Both the position numbers and the translations under genes were made by a program. From assembly GCA_000613465.1 (NCBI GenBank), contig BAJA01000047.1:1-37956 (forward strand): 37,956 nt of DNA, in the 5' to 3' direction. Below are positions 19,649 through 28,346 of the stretch, one piece after another; positions within the stretch are counted from its first letter, which is position 1, and each line of letters opens with the position of its first letter. The notes under the pieces were generated by a model, which was not told the origin of the DNA, did no database searches, and saw nothing but the letters and a program-made list of their open reading frames with translations. The stretch comes from Bacteroides nordii WAL 11050 = JCM 12987 (GTDB taxonomy: Bacteria > Bacteroidota > Bacteroidia > Bacteroidales > Bacteroidaceae).

Positions 19649-21790
19649 ATGAAAATAATAATAGCAGCCTTTCTGCTTTTATCGTGCTTTATGGCAAAAG
19701 CAGAAAGCATCTCTTCTCCGTCGGGCAATATTACACTTGAGTTTTCAATAAATGAGAGAGGAATCCCAACTTATCAGGTAACTTATAAGGGCATTCCTGT
19801 GATTAAGCCTAGTACACTAGGGATTGAATTGAACGAAGAAAATTCGTTAATGGATTCTTTCCGGATAAATAATACATCTACATTGACTTTTGATGAGACT
19901 TGGGAACCTGTATGGGGAGAAAACAGTCATATCCGTAACCGCTATAATGAACTTTTTGTGGAATTGGAGAAACCATCGAACGGACGCTTCATGAATCTCC
20001 GTTTTCGTGTGTATGATGACGGCGTGGGATTCCGCTATGAGTTCCCTTCGCAACAATATTTGCCCTACTTCGTTGTGAAAAAAGAACATACTCAATTTGC
20101 CATGACCGGTGATCATACAGCTTGGTGGATTCCGGGAGATTATGATACACAAGAATATGACTATACCGAGTCGAAACTGTCAGAAATTCGTAGTTTGCTG
20201 AGCGGTGCTGTTGACGGGAACCTGTCGCAAAGTATTTTTTCATCCACAGGCGTACAGACTTCCTTGCAGATGAAGACAGCCGAAGGTCTTTACATCAACC
20301 TGCATGAGGCTGCTTTGGTGGATTATTCTTGCATGCATTTAGTCCTAGATGACAAGAATTTTGTATTTACTTCGCAACTTACTCCTGATGCACAAGGAAA
20401 TATGGCTTATATGCAGACTCCTTGCCGTACTCCCTGGCGTACTGTCATGGTGAGTGATGATGCACGCGATATTCTTGCTTCAAACCTTATCTTGAATTTG
20501 AATGAACCTTGCAAATACAAAGATACCTCCTGGATTAAACCGGTGAAATATATCGGTGTATGGTGGGAAATGATTGCCGGTGGAAAGCCTTGGGCATATA
20601 CCTGGGATGTACCTTCTGTGAGATTAGGAGAAACGGATTATAATAAGGTCAAGCCCAACGGACAACACCCGGCTAATAATGAGAACGTAAAAAAATACAT
20701 AGACTTTGCTGCTAAGCATGGATTCGACCAAGTGTTGGTGGAAGGATGGAATATCGGGTGGGAAGACTGGTTTGGCCATTCCAAAGATTACGTGTTTGAC
20801 TTTGTGACTCCTTACCCGGATTTTGATATCAAGATGCTGAACGAGTATGCCCAGTCTAAAGGGGTGAAACTAATGATGCATCATGAAACATCGGCTTCTA
20901 TCCGTAACTATGAACGTCATATGGAAGCCGCTTATCAATTGATGAACGATTATGGATATAATGCTGTGAAGAGTGGATATGTGGGCAATATGATTCCGCG
21001 TGGCGAACATCATTATGGACAATGGTTGAACAACCACTATCTATATGCCGTAACCGAGGCTGCCAAACACCATATCATGGTAAACGCACATGAAGCCGTA
21101 CGTCCTACCGGACTGTGCCGTACATATCCGAACTTGATCGGCAACGAATCCGCTCGTGGTACGGAATATGAGGCGTTTAGTGGAAACAAACCGTTTCATA
21201 CTACCGTCTTACCGTTTACCCGCCTGCAAGGTGGTCCTATGGATTACACTCCGGGAATCTTTGAAATGGATATGAGTAAACTCAATCCAAATAGTAAATC
21301 ACACGTGAACTCCACACTTGCCCGCCAACTCGCGCTTTATGTCACCATGTATAGTCCGCTCCAAATGGCAGCCGATATACCAGAAAACTACGAACGGTTC
21401 ATGGATGCTTTCCAATTTATCAAGGATGTACCTGTGGATTGGGATGAGAGTAAATATTTGGAAGCCGAACCAGGACGCTATATTGTAGTGGCACGTAAAG
21501 CAAAAGGTTCAAATAATTGGTTCATAGGTTGTACCAGTGGTGAAGAAGGACATTTATCCACGCTGAAACTTGATTTTCTTGACAATGACAAGAAATACAT
21601 TGCAACTGTTTATGAAGATGGTAAAGATGCGCATTATCGGAACAATCCGCAATCTTATGGCATTCGTAAAGGTATTGTAACTGCCAAATCGGTCTTAAAG
21701 ATGAAAGCTGTGGCAGGTGGTGGCTACGCCATCAGTATTATTGAAATAACTGATAAAACTGTTCTGAGAGGCTTGAAGAATTTGAAATAA
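19649..21790 (+). CDS. GH97 inverting alpha-glucosidase (SusB-like), copy 2
   Basis: A 713-residue intact paralogue of the enzyme at 15058, 26 bases after the GH31 gene. The signal peptide is IIIAAFLLLSCFMAKAE; the SCF motif could be read as a lipobox but is weak. Catalytic glutamates are conserved: Glu365 (VEGWN), Glu413 (MMHHETSAS), Glu482 (NAHEAV) and Glu506 (RGTEYEAF). Protein similarity to copy 1 runs along the whole length, while synonymous sites differ widely, so the duplication is not recent or the two copies were acquired separately. Different N-terminal signals suggest they may occupy different compartments. It is the last PUL gene before a terminator. Confidence 0.9.
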   Translation: MKIIIAAFLLLSCFMAKAESISSPSGNITLEFSINERGIPTYQVTYKGIPVIKPSTLGIELNEENSLMDSFRINNTSTLTFDETWEPVWGENSHIRNRYNELFVELEKPSNGRFMNLRFRVYDDGVGFRYEFPSQQYLPYFVVKKEHTQFAMTGDHTAWWIPGDYDTQEYDYTESKLSEIRSLLSGAVDGNLSQSIFSSTGVQTSLQMKTAEGLYINLHEAALVDYSCMHLVLDDKNFVFTSQLTPDAQGNMAYMQTPCRTPWRTVMVSDDARDILASNLILNLNEPCKYKDTSWIKPVKYIGVWWEMIAGGKPWAYTWDVPSVRLGETDYNKVKPNGQHPANNENVKKYIDFAAKHGFDQVLVEGWNIGWEDWFGHSKDYVFDFVTPYPDFDIKMLNEYAQSKGVKLMMHHETSASIRNYERHMEAAYQLMNDYGYNAVKSGYVGNMIPRGEHHYGQWLNNHYLYAVTEAAKHHIMVNAHEAVRPTGLCRTYPNLIGNESARGTEYEAFSGNKPFHTTVLPFTRLQGGPMDYTPGIFEMDMSKLNPNSKSHVNSTLARQLALYVTMYSPLQMAADIPENYERFMDAFQFIKDVPVDWDESKYLEAEPGRYIVVARKAKGSNNWFIGCTSGEEGHLSTLKLDFLDNDKKYIATVYEDGKDAHYRNNPQSYGIRKGIVTAKSVLKMKAVAGGGYAISIIEITDKTVLRGLKNLK

Positions 21791-21807
21791 TTTATAAATA
21801 TTTATTA

Positions 21808-21856
21808 AATAATCCTTGCGTAAGTTGTGCTAAAACCTAGGTAGGGATTATTTTTG
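21808..21856 (+). terminator. Terminator at the end of the PUL
   Basis: AATAATCC at 21808-21815 pairs perfectly with GGATTATT at 21845-21852, followed by TTTTG. It lies about 18 bases after the second GH97 stop and probably ends the operon transcript. The next 100 bases show nothing I can name. Confidence 0.55.
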
Positions 21857-21969
21857 TATTTATATTACAGGCCAGTAATTGATTTACAGGTTCGGATGAT
21901 GTATAATCATGTGGTTAAAGTTAAAAAAAACGGTTATGTCATTTAGGGCCTACTGTCAACCTTTATTAT

Positions 21970-22959
21970 CTATCAGTTCCGCCGGAATGAAAAGGGGCTG
22001 GTGACGTATATCGTTTGACGGAAAATAGTTATATCGACTTGCTGGACCTTTCCACTCATGCGGAGATTGCCGTCACATGATGATGACAACCTGAAAGAAT
22101 ACAGCCGCAAATGCCATAGGGGCTGTGACAATCTGCAACTTCTGAAAGAATATGTTCATACTCCGTTACAGAAAAAGCATATTGATTCGTTGTGTCTTCT
22201 TCTTTGGAATAAAGAACTACTTCTTTCCAAAGCGATGCATACTTTCGAGGAATTGCAGGGTATAGGTGATATAGTACAGGAAAGTATCCCGTCCATTGTA
22301 TCAATAGCTCGGAAACAAGCTGTGCAGCAAAAGAAAAATGTAAACGATAATCCTTGTCCGCTTTCTCTTCAACTGGGACAACAATACGTATGCTCCGTTC
22401 CTTTAAATGGAAGGAGCATTTTGGGGCAGGCTGAAAGACAGGAACGGCTGCTGGTATAGATGGACACCTATACACTGGCAGCGTGGAACTGAACGAAAGA
22501 ATGAGCATAGTTCCCGAATTCGAACGGGAGAGCAACGAACATTTTACTGAACATTACCGGGCCTTTATCCTTGAATGGGACAATTCCTACTATATGGTAG
22601 CCAGCTTTGCCCTGTTTGTTTTATTGCTGGCGGTAGTTTCACAAATGGACAGACTAGGTATTGCGGCTATCATGGAAGGTGAGGAATATGTTGAGGAAAT
22701 GCTAGATATTTTTATAGAAGACACTACGAAGGAACTTTCTGAAATGCGGGATGCTTCTTCCATGAGAAATTATGTGAAGTTGGAAAATATCATACACGAG
22801 ACCGCACCGCTTTGGGAAATGATCCATATAAACATTTCTCGATGTGAACTGAAAGGAACGATCGCCATGCCTTCTGAAAAATGGAGCGGGATATCGGACG
22901 AAAGAATAGAAAAACTGATTGAGGCCGTGGAACAGGCCGTAGAGAAAGTAAAAAAATAA
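21970..22959 (+). pseudogene. rteA: Decayed rteA-like sensor histidine kinase with internal deletion
   Basis: Fragments in several frames read as an RteA-type protein. An N-terminal sensor part spans about 21970-22500: NEKGLVT then VYRLTENSYIDLLDLS, then DDDNLKEYSRKC and MDTYTLAA then VELNERMSIVPEF. One membrane helix follows (YMVASFALFVLLLAVVSQM). This joins almost directly to an Hpt-like C-terminal domain (EMLDIFIEDTTKELSEM, IIHETAPLWEMI). The histidine-kinase dimerisation and ATPase domains, about 250-400 residues in this family, are absent. Frames change near 22006, 22075 and 22481, and a TAG stop lies at 22457-22459. The gene is therefore dead as a kinase. Its position just before the rteB-like gene supports the identification. 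Confidence 0.7.
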
Positions 22960-22971
22960 AGGAAAAAACAT

Positions 22972-24268
22972 ATGGAAACCGTATTGGTAGTGGAAGATGA
23001 CCGCGCGTATGCGCGTATCACCACAAACTGGCTGGTGAAAAACGGTATCAATGCCCGTTATGTATTATCGGTGGATTCGGCGAAGGGCTTTTTGGAAGGC
23101 TATGAGGTAGATCTGGTATTGTCGGATTTACGCCTGAATAACAGTAACGGTGTGGAACTGTTAGAATGATGAAGGCACAGGGCTATCGTATGCCTTTCCT
23201 CATCATGACAGGCTACGGAGATATCCTCAGTGCGGTGGAAGCGATGAAGAAAGGTGCCGCAGACTATCTACCAAAACCTGTTCAGACGGAAAGGGTACTT
23301 GGTATTATCCGTGGGTTGTTGGACTGTGGAAATAGAAAGAAAGTCAAAGGATGGGCTTTTTACGTTGGTAAAAGTCCTCTAGCGGTGAAACTTCAGAACA
23401 TTGTGCGTGTGGTGGCTCCTGCCGACAGCTTGTCCATACTGATACGTGGCGCATCAGGGACAGGCAAGGAATATGTGGCCCGGCAGATACATGTGTTGAG
23501 CGGTCGGTCGGATGCATCTTTCATCGCAGTGGATTGCGGGGTGCTTCCGAAGGAACTGGCGGCATCGGAACTGTTCGGTTATGTGAAGGGTGCCTTTACC
23601 GGAGCGACGGAAAACAAGACGGGCATGTTTGCCGCTGCCAACCATGGAACACTGTTTCTGGACGAGGTGGGCAATCTGAATGCCGAAGTACAAAGGGCAC
23701 TGTTGCGTGCCTTACAGGAAAAACGTTACCGCCCCGTAGGCGGTAAAGAGGAGATTCAGACAGATATCCGTCTGGTAGCCGCTACCAATGAGGATCTGGA
23801 GAAGGCGATAGCGAAGGACGTTTCCGGGAAGACCTGTTCCATCGTCTGAACGAATTTCCGGTGCATGTACCATTGCTGGCAGAGTGCATTGAGGATATAA
23901 TTCCGTTGGCGGAATTCATGCTGGATGCCGCCAACCGGGAATTGGGAAGGAGTGTGAAAGGCTTTGACCGCGAAGTACAGAAACGGTTGAAATCTTATTC
24001 GTGGCCGGGAAACATACGGGAACTGAGGATGGTTGTCAGACGGGCCACCTTATTGGCTAAAGATGACTGGATAACCACCGGGGAGATAGACATTCCCGAT
24101 AAAGGCAGGCAACCGGGAGAGTATTCACTTAATGACGAGCGGACGGAACGGGCAACCATTCTGAAAGCATTGGAGGCAACGGGCAATGACAGGAAAGCTG
24201 CCGCACGGTTATTGGGCATCAGCCGGAGCACGCTTTATCTGAAACTGAGGAAGTATCGTCTGGATTAG
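22972..24268 (+). pseudogene. rteB: RteB-like sigma54-type response regulator, two frameshifts
   Basis: The receiver domain has acidic residues Asp9/Asp10 (VVEDDRAY), phosphoacceptor Asp52 (LVLSDLRL), then IMTGYGD and LPKPV. The AAA+ domain has Walker A (RGASGTGKEYVA), the sigma54-contact loop GAFTGA, Walker B (GTLFLDEVG) and FRxDLFHRLNEFPV. The C-terminus is a Fis-type HTH (RKAAARLLGISRSTLYLKLR). The frame is lost near 23166, where GAA TGG ATG AAG appears as GAATGATGAAG, and again near 23826, where AAGGGACG appears as AAGGACG. Each fits one lost G. In CTnDOT-like elements RteB activates rteC. If the shifts are real only the receiver would be made. RBS AAGGAAAAAAC precedes the ATG. Confidence 0.85.
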
Positions 24269-24272
24269 AATA

Positions 24273-24289
24273 TGTCCGAAATTCGGACA
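24273..24289 (+). promoter_or_regulatory. Perfect palindrome upstream of rteC
   Basis: TGTCCGAA and TTCGGACA flank a single central A. It lies just after the rteB-like stop and about 165 bases before rteC. A further half-site ATGTCC occurs at 24294-24299. This is where a sigma54-type activator such as RteB could bind. The assignment to RteB is inference. Confidence 0.5.
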
Positions 24290-24386
24290 CATCATGTCCA
24301 ATCCACAATGCTTTTATGTACACATCATTTTTACTACTTTCTATATGGTTTATTTCCAATGTTTTATCTGTGTACTGTTTCAGGCA

Positions 24387-24401
24387 TGGCACTTGTCTTT
24401 A
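24387..24401 (+). promoter_or_regulatory. Sigma54-like promoter candidate for rteC
   Basis: TGGCAC at 24387-24392 is a perfect -24 core, and TTTA follows after five bases where TTGC is expected. It is 52 bases before the rteC ATG. The -12 element is poor, so this is a weak candidate, helped by the GAFTGA-type activator and the palindrome upstream. Confidence 0.3.
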
Positions 24402-24453
24402 TTCCGGCAGGATGAGTGGAGAGTTGAATTGTGGAACCTAAAAACATGATACG

Positions 24454-25089
24454 ATGAAGACATTGGTGGAAACCTCTCTTTTTAATCTGTTCGCCTCTTA
24501 TACAAACGGTGCCGGACCTGTGGCAGGTGAGTTGCCGGCCGCCTATGACGATTTCGTGAACTGCCTTGCTACGCTTTCACCGGCAGGGGACCTGACGGGA
24601 CAGCTACGTTGTCTGAACTACACAAAAATAGAGCTGGCCTTTATGCGGCAGGCCTGCAACGGAATGGCTGAAGATTGCCGCAATATCCTGTATGACGTGT
24701 TTATTGACAAGACGTTGGCGTTGCTGGATGCGGAAGCGGAAATACTGAAGGAGATGCTCCGTCATGGTACCGTGTCTGCCGGATTCCATGCGGAAGCAGT
24801 GCGGGGGAGCGGAAGCAAAAGTTCCGTCACACTGACATGGAACGGTACGGACAGCGACCTGATTGAACTGGTGGCCGCACTGATGGCAGCCGGTGCGATA
24901 GGTACGGCTGAAGGCCGGAATTTGAAAATTGTGGATGTTATCCGCGTTTTCGAGGAAGTGTTCCATCTGAAAATCAATGCGCTGTACACCAAGCGTGGCA
25001 AGGTGTTCGACCGTTGTACGGACACCACTCCGTTCATCGACTCCCTGCGCAAAAGTTATAACCGGATGCTGGACGCACGGCTGGCGTAA
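24454..25089 (+). CDS. rteC: RteC-family regulator of ICE excision
   Basis: A 211-residue intact protein. The C-terminal region matches the RteC domain: LTWNGTDSDLIELVAALMAA, then GAIGTAEGRNLKIVDVIRVF, EEVFHLKI, and TTPFIDSLRKSYNRML near the end. The N-terminal region is helical (GQLRCLNYTKIELAFMRQA). In CTnDOT, RteC is a DNA-binding activator of the excision operon and is itself controlled by RteB. Here it follows an rteB-like gene and precedes a conserved direct-repeat motif that also occurs before the HTH gene at 28347, so RteC is the obvious candidate to bind there. Binding is inferred. Confidence 0.88.
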   Translation: MKTLVETSLFNLFASYTNGAGPVAGELPAAYDDFVNCLATLSPAGDLTGQLRCLNYTKIELAFMRQACNGMAEDCRNILYDVFIDKTLALLDAEAEILKEMLRHGTVSAGFHAEAVRGSGSKSSVTLTWNGTDSDLIELVAALMAAGAIGTAEGRNLKIVDVIRVFEEVFHLKINALYTKRGKVFDRCTDTTPFIDSLRKSYNRMLDARLA

Positions 25090-25095
25090 AGGTTG

Positions 25096-25153
25096 TACGC
25101 CAACAGCCGCCAACGGATGACTCGTATGTATGAGGTATTGCAGATTGGCGGCT
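25096..25153 (+). promoter_or_regulatory. Operator-like motif, copy 1 (upstream of the paralogue cluster)
   Basis: Two CGCCAAC half-sites at 25098-25104 and 25108-25114 start 10 bases apart, one helical turn. GGATGACTC follows. An inverted AGCCGCCAA/TTGGCGGCT pair (25105-25113 and 25145-25153) overlaps it. A close copy is found at 28242-28269. It lies between rteC and the paralogue operon. Confidence 0.55.
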
Positions 25154-25199
25154 GAATGCTTTTCTTTGTCACCGGTTATCATGTCTAAAAATACAAGCT

Positions 25200-26147
25200 A
25201 TGTCAATCCTGAATGATATTTGGAACCGCATTGTCCGGAAACCGGACAGGCGGAAAGCGGCGGTAACGGAAACTTCCGGGACGGAAAACCGGGTATATGC
25301 GGTGGTTACGGAAGAGGGCGTGATACTGTTTTCCGACACCCCCAAGGGTATGAAGGCACGGAACAGCTATCTGCAACATCTGGCCGACGGCTTCTTCAAC
25401 GTGACCAAAGTACCCGAAACTTTGCGGATATATGAGATTGACCTGCCTACCAAACGGGTGGCTGGGCTGGCGGACAACTGCATCGAAAAGCTGTCCAAAG
25501 CGGATGTGCGAAGTACAGAGGCACAATTGCGCAGGTCGGTGGTGAACTTCACCTCCGACAAGTTTGCGGATAGAAGTGTGCTGGACGGCGGGGTGTGCAG
25601 GGCAAAGTTCGACCTGCGGCCCGATTTCCATAACTTCGACCGGCTGACAAAAGAATTCGGTTTGGGTATCTCGCCCCGGAACTATGATGTAGCGTCATTG
25701 CTGTATATTTCGGAAAACGGGTACGCCGGGATTGTTGCGGCAGACAAGGTGCATCCGTTCAGCTATGAGTATGAGTTCAGGGAACTGGCGGAGAAGCTGG
25801 GAGACAGCATGAGGGCACGGATGAACGCGCCTTTGTCGGCACACGACTTCGGCTATGCGGCCTTACAGAAAGAGGCAAAGGAGATGGCGGTGGATTTGTT
25901 ACAATCGGAGTTCCATATTACGGATGGAGAGTTCAGGTTGGGCGCACGGATAAGCCGAATAGAAAGGATGGAAATGTCACATCCGGTGTCGTATCCGCAT
26001 TCGGAAGAGGAACAGACCGGCGGGTTACCGGAAACATACTACAGGCAGGAAGCTCCTGAACAGCGGATGTCTGACAGCCAACGGCAGGTGAAGCATGCAG
26101 CTTCCATTACCCCACAGAAGAAGGAGAAGAAACAATTAATCCTATAG
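25200..26147 (+). CDS. ICE paralogue 1: unknown protein with a repeated LLF/FF/YE/NYD domain
   Basis: A 315-residue intact protein, first of three tandem related genes. The shared part runs EGVILFSDTPKG, HLADGFFNVTKVPETLRIYE, NFDRLTKEFGLGISPRNYD and SLLYISENGYAGI. The Lys/Glu-rich C-terminal tail (SEEEQTGG onward) is specific to this copy. There is no signal peptide, membrane segment or known catalytic motif. Phylogenetic placement of the family is unclear to me. The position directly after rteC and the operator-like motif suggests an RteC-regulated function in excision, transfer or establishment. Confidence 0.75.
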   Translation: MSILNDIWNRIVRKPDRRKAAVTETSGTENRVYAVVTEEGVILFSDTPKGMKARNSYLQHLADGFFNVTKVPETLRIYEIDLPTKRVAGLADNCIEKLSKADVRSTEAQLRRSVVNFTSDKFADRSVLDGGVCRAKFDLRPDFHNFDRLTKEFGLGISPRNYDVASLLYISENGYAGIVAADKVHPFSYEYEFRELAEKLGDSMRARMNAPLSAHDFGYAALQKEAKEMAVDLLQSEFHITDGEFRLGARISRIERMEMSHPVSYPHSEEEQTGGLPETYYRQEAPEQRMSDSQRQVKHAASITPQKKEKKQLIL

Positions 26148-26152
26148 AATCT

Positions 26153-27046
26153 ATGGAAGAAAAGAAAAAGCAAGCGGTGGAAAGCGGCAGTCTGTATATG
26201 ACATTGGACGCCTTTTACAGACCCGTGTATCTGAGTATGCGCGGACAGGGGGAAGAGGGATTTTCCCGTTATATCAGTAACAACGTGCGGTCTCATACGA
26301 CCGGTCGGGAATTTATTCCCGACCACTGAATGTTCCGTTTCGACTTTAAAGACAAAAGTCTGATTCCTCCCATATTCGGTACGGACAATGCGGATTATCT
26401 GGAACGGCTCTGTCCTGTACTGGAACGGGAGAATATATATCCGTCGGGGGTGGTGAGACTCCGGGATGCGGCATTCTGTGAGGAACGGGGGATTGTACAT
26501 CTGTCATTATCAGCGGAACATACGGCTTTGCTGGAAAATGAGGATTACAGGCGGCTGCGACATCGTTTCGGAATGGACGGGGATGTGATACGCAGCGGGC
26601 TGGCTGCTTTTCCCACCTACATGGCGGTGGAACACGGGCGGAAGGTATTGCTGTTTGACAAGACAGACGGTGGGGACAGGATGCTGGATGAGTTTCTGAG
26701 TGGGCTGGCCGAACGTTTTTTTGACGGCAAGCGGAAACCTGAGAGCTTGAGGTTTTATGAGGTGGCTCCGCTGAATGCCGCATGCCGGGCAAAAATAGGT
26801 GACGGGCAGACGGTTTCTTCGGATATGGTGAGATATGGGATTTGTGTGGCATGTTGCGACATGGCACCTACGCTGAGGAACTTTAACAGGCTGAGAAATT
26901 TGCAACGGTAGCCTATGCCGCTGACCGGAGAACAGGAACGGATAGTCTCGTCACTGGTGGCACGACCGGATAATGTACGGTTCCCGAACGTGGAAATGAG
27001 GGTGCGGATTCCGGCAAAGAGAAAAGGACAAGGAATGAACATTTAA
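26153..27046 (+). pseudogene. ICE paralogue 2, interrupted by two in-frame stops
   Basis: The gene begins with the ATG at 26153, five bases after paralogue 1. The start is MEEKKKQAVESGSLYMTLDA. A stop TGA at 26327-26329 (FIPDH, stop, MFRFDF) and a TAG at 26909-26911 (LRNLQR, stop, PMPLTG) interrupt one continuous frame ending at 27046. Its middle shares RKVLLFDKTDGG, AERFFDGKRKPESLRFYEV and NFNRL with its neighbours. Its N-terminal RPVYLSMRGQGEEGF segment matches paralogue 3 closely. The part that should carry the GLG...NYD motif is lost or diverged. If both stops are real it is dead. Confidence 0.65.
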
Positions 27047-27057
27047 TTTTTTGATGA

Positions 27058-28160
27058 ATGGAAAAAGAGAATACGAACAGTGGCAGTGTGTATGTCACAG
27101 TGGACGGACATCTCAACCGGTGCATGTCAGTATGAAAGGTACGGGTGAGGAAGGTTTTCTGGAGTTTATGCTGGAAGATGTGGAGAAAGCGCTCAAGGAA
27201 ACGGAAATGCCTACCATGGGCATGATGTACTATAATGTGCCTGATATGAGGATTATTCCGCGTTTGCGGGAAGGGAATAATGATGATTATCTGCGAAGAC
27301 TGGAAAAGGCGATGGACGGACATGGGATTAAGCCGCATAGATACCTGGCTCTGTCGGAAGTAGTGTATTGCCTGTGAAAGTACATGGACCCGCTTTCAAG
27401 GGACGAGAACTATCCCCGACAACTTACACCGGAGATGTGGCGGGAGATAAAGTCCGCACCACCCGAAGTGATAGCGGAGATGCAGGATGATTTGAAGCAT
27501 GGGAACACGTATTATACAGGTGTTGAGACGGGTAAAGGGGTGCTGCTGTTCGGTAGGGATTACGTAGGAAACCGTCAATACGGGGATTTTATGGCAACGA
27601 ATATAGAGAAGCGTTTCTTTGAACCGGACTTTGATGAAAAGTATCTGAATGTGTATGAGTTACGGGGATGGCCTTCATTGATGGAAGGGAAAGTAAACCG
27701 CTGTTGCGATGATTACGGCTGTTTGTTGCCGTTGGAGAAGATTCCGGCAGATGCTTTTGTGGACAAATCGGCATTGAAAAGTATAACGGACAGTGAGCGT
27801 TATGATCTTGCTCCTACATGGGAGAACTATTATAGGCTGACTGATTCCGGAAAGGGGCTGGGCCTTACTCGGAGTCCGTATAATTATGACCGGATGACAC
27901 TGCTGTATATCATGGATAAGGGCTATCCGAGAGACGGACTGATAGATGAATACCCGGACAACTTCAGTTTTTGCGATAAATTCGAGAAGATAGAAAACAA
28001 GCTGCTGGGCCGCAACAGATGGGATGTGTATGATGTGATGCAGGATAGGGCGAAGAAACTGGCAGGGAAATTGTTGAAAGAGCACTTTCCGGAAATACGG
28101 CAGAAAGCGGACATGAAGGAAAAGGCGGCTGTGCGGAAAAGCAAAGGCATGAAGATGTAG
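27058..28160 (+). pseudogene. ICE paralogue 3, frameshifted and interrupted by TGA
   Basis: The start ATG at 27058 gives MEKENTNSGSVYVTVDGH. The frame slips by one base near 27112, after which QPVHVSMKGTGEEGF aligns without gap to RPVYLSMRGQGEEGF of paralogue 2. A TGA at 27375-27377 (VVYCL, stop, KYMDPLSRDE) interrupts the rest. The remaining 258-residue part holds the common domain: KGVLLFGRDYVG, KRFFEPDFDEKYLNVYELRG, WENYYRLTDSGKGLGLTRSP, YNYDRMTLLYIMDKGYP. It ends in a basic tail (AVRKSKGMKM). The C-terminal block is the best preserved of the three. Function unknown. Confidence 0.65.
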
Positions 28161-28187
28161 GATTATGGAAAACAAGTAAGGGGATGG

Positions 28188-28232
28188 AAGGCCCGTTGCC
28201 GCATAGATGCAGGTGACGGGCCCTTCTCTTTT
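28188..28232 (+). terminator. Terminator after the paralogue operon
   Basis: An imperfect stem pairs AAGGCCCGT at 28188-28196 with ACGGGCCCTT at 28216-28225 and is followed by CTCTTTT. It separates the paralogue cluster from the HTH genes. Confidence 0.6.
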
Positions 28233-28241
28233 ATCGTTGGA

Positions 28242-28269
28242 TACGCCAATGCACGCCAACGGAAGACTC
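28242..28269 (+). promoter_or_regulatory. Operator-like motif, copy 2 (upstream of the HTH genes)
   Basis: CGCCAAT at 28244-28250 and CGCCAAC at 28254-28260 start 10 bases apart, and GGAAGACTC follows. It matches copy 1 at 25096-25123 in 23 of 28 positions. A CGTTGG at 28235-28240 is an inverted partner of CCAACG in the second half-site. It lies about 80 bases before the ATG at 28347. Confidence 0.55.
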
Positions 28270-28346
28270 TGATACGATCTGTTTGGATAGGATATAGGAT
28301 ATGCTTTACTTTGCCTCATATTCAGAAACTTAAAAAGAATTTTAGT

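Noticed and set aside
22972..24268. Programmed ribosomal frameshifting in the rteB-like gene
   Set aside because: No slippery heptamer with downstream structure is evident, there are two independent shifts, and similar -1 shifts occur in unrelated genes nearby, which points to base loss.
21970..24268. A hybrid two-component PUL regulator
   Set aside because: The sensor fragments and the GAFTGA-containing regulator resemble RteA/RteB and are followed by rteC, not by a PUL; hybrid regulators carry an AraC-type HTH instead.
25096..28269. CRISPR array
   Set aside because: The repeated motif occurs only twice and 3 kb apart, with genes between; no regular repeat-spacer structure or cas gene exists in the window.
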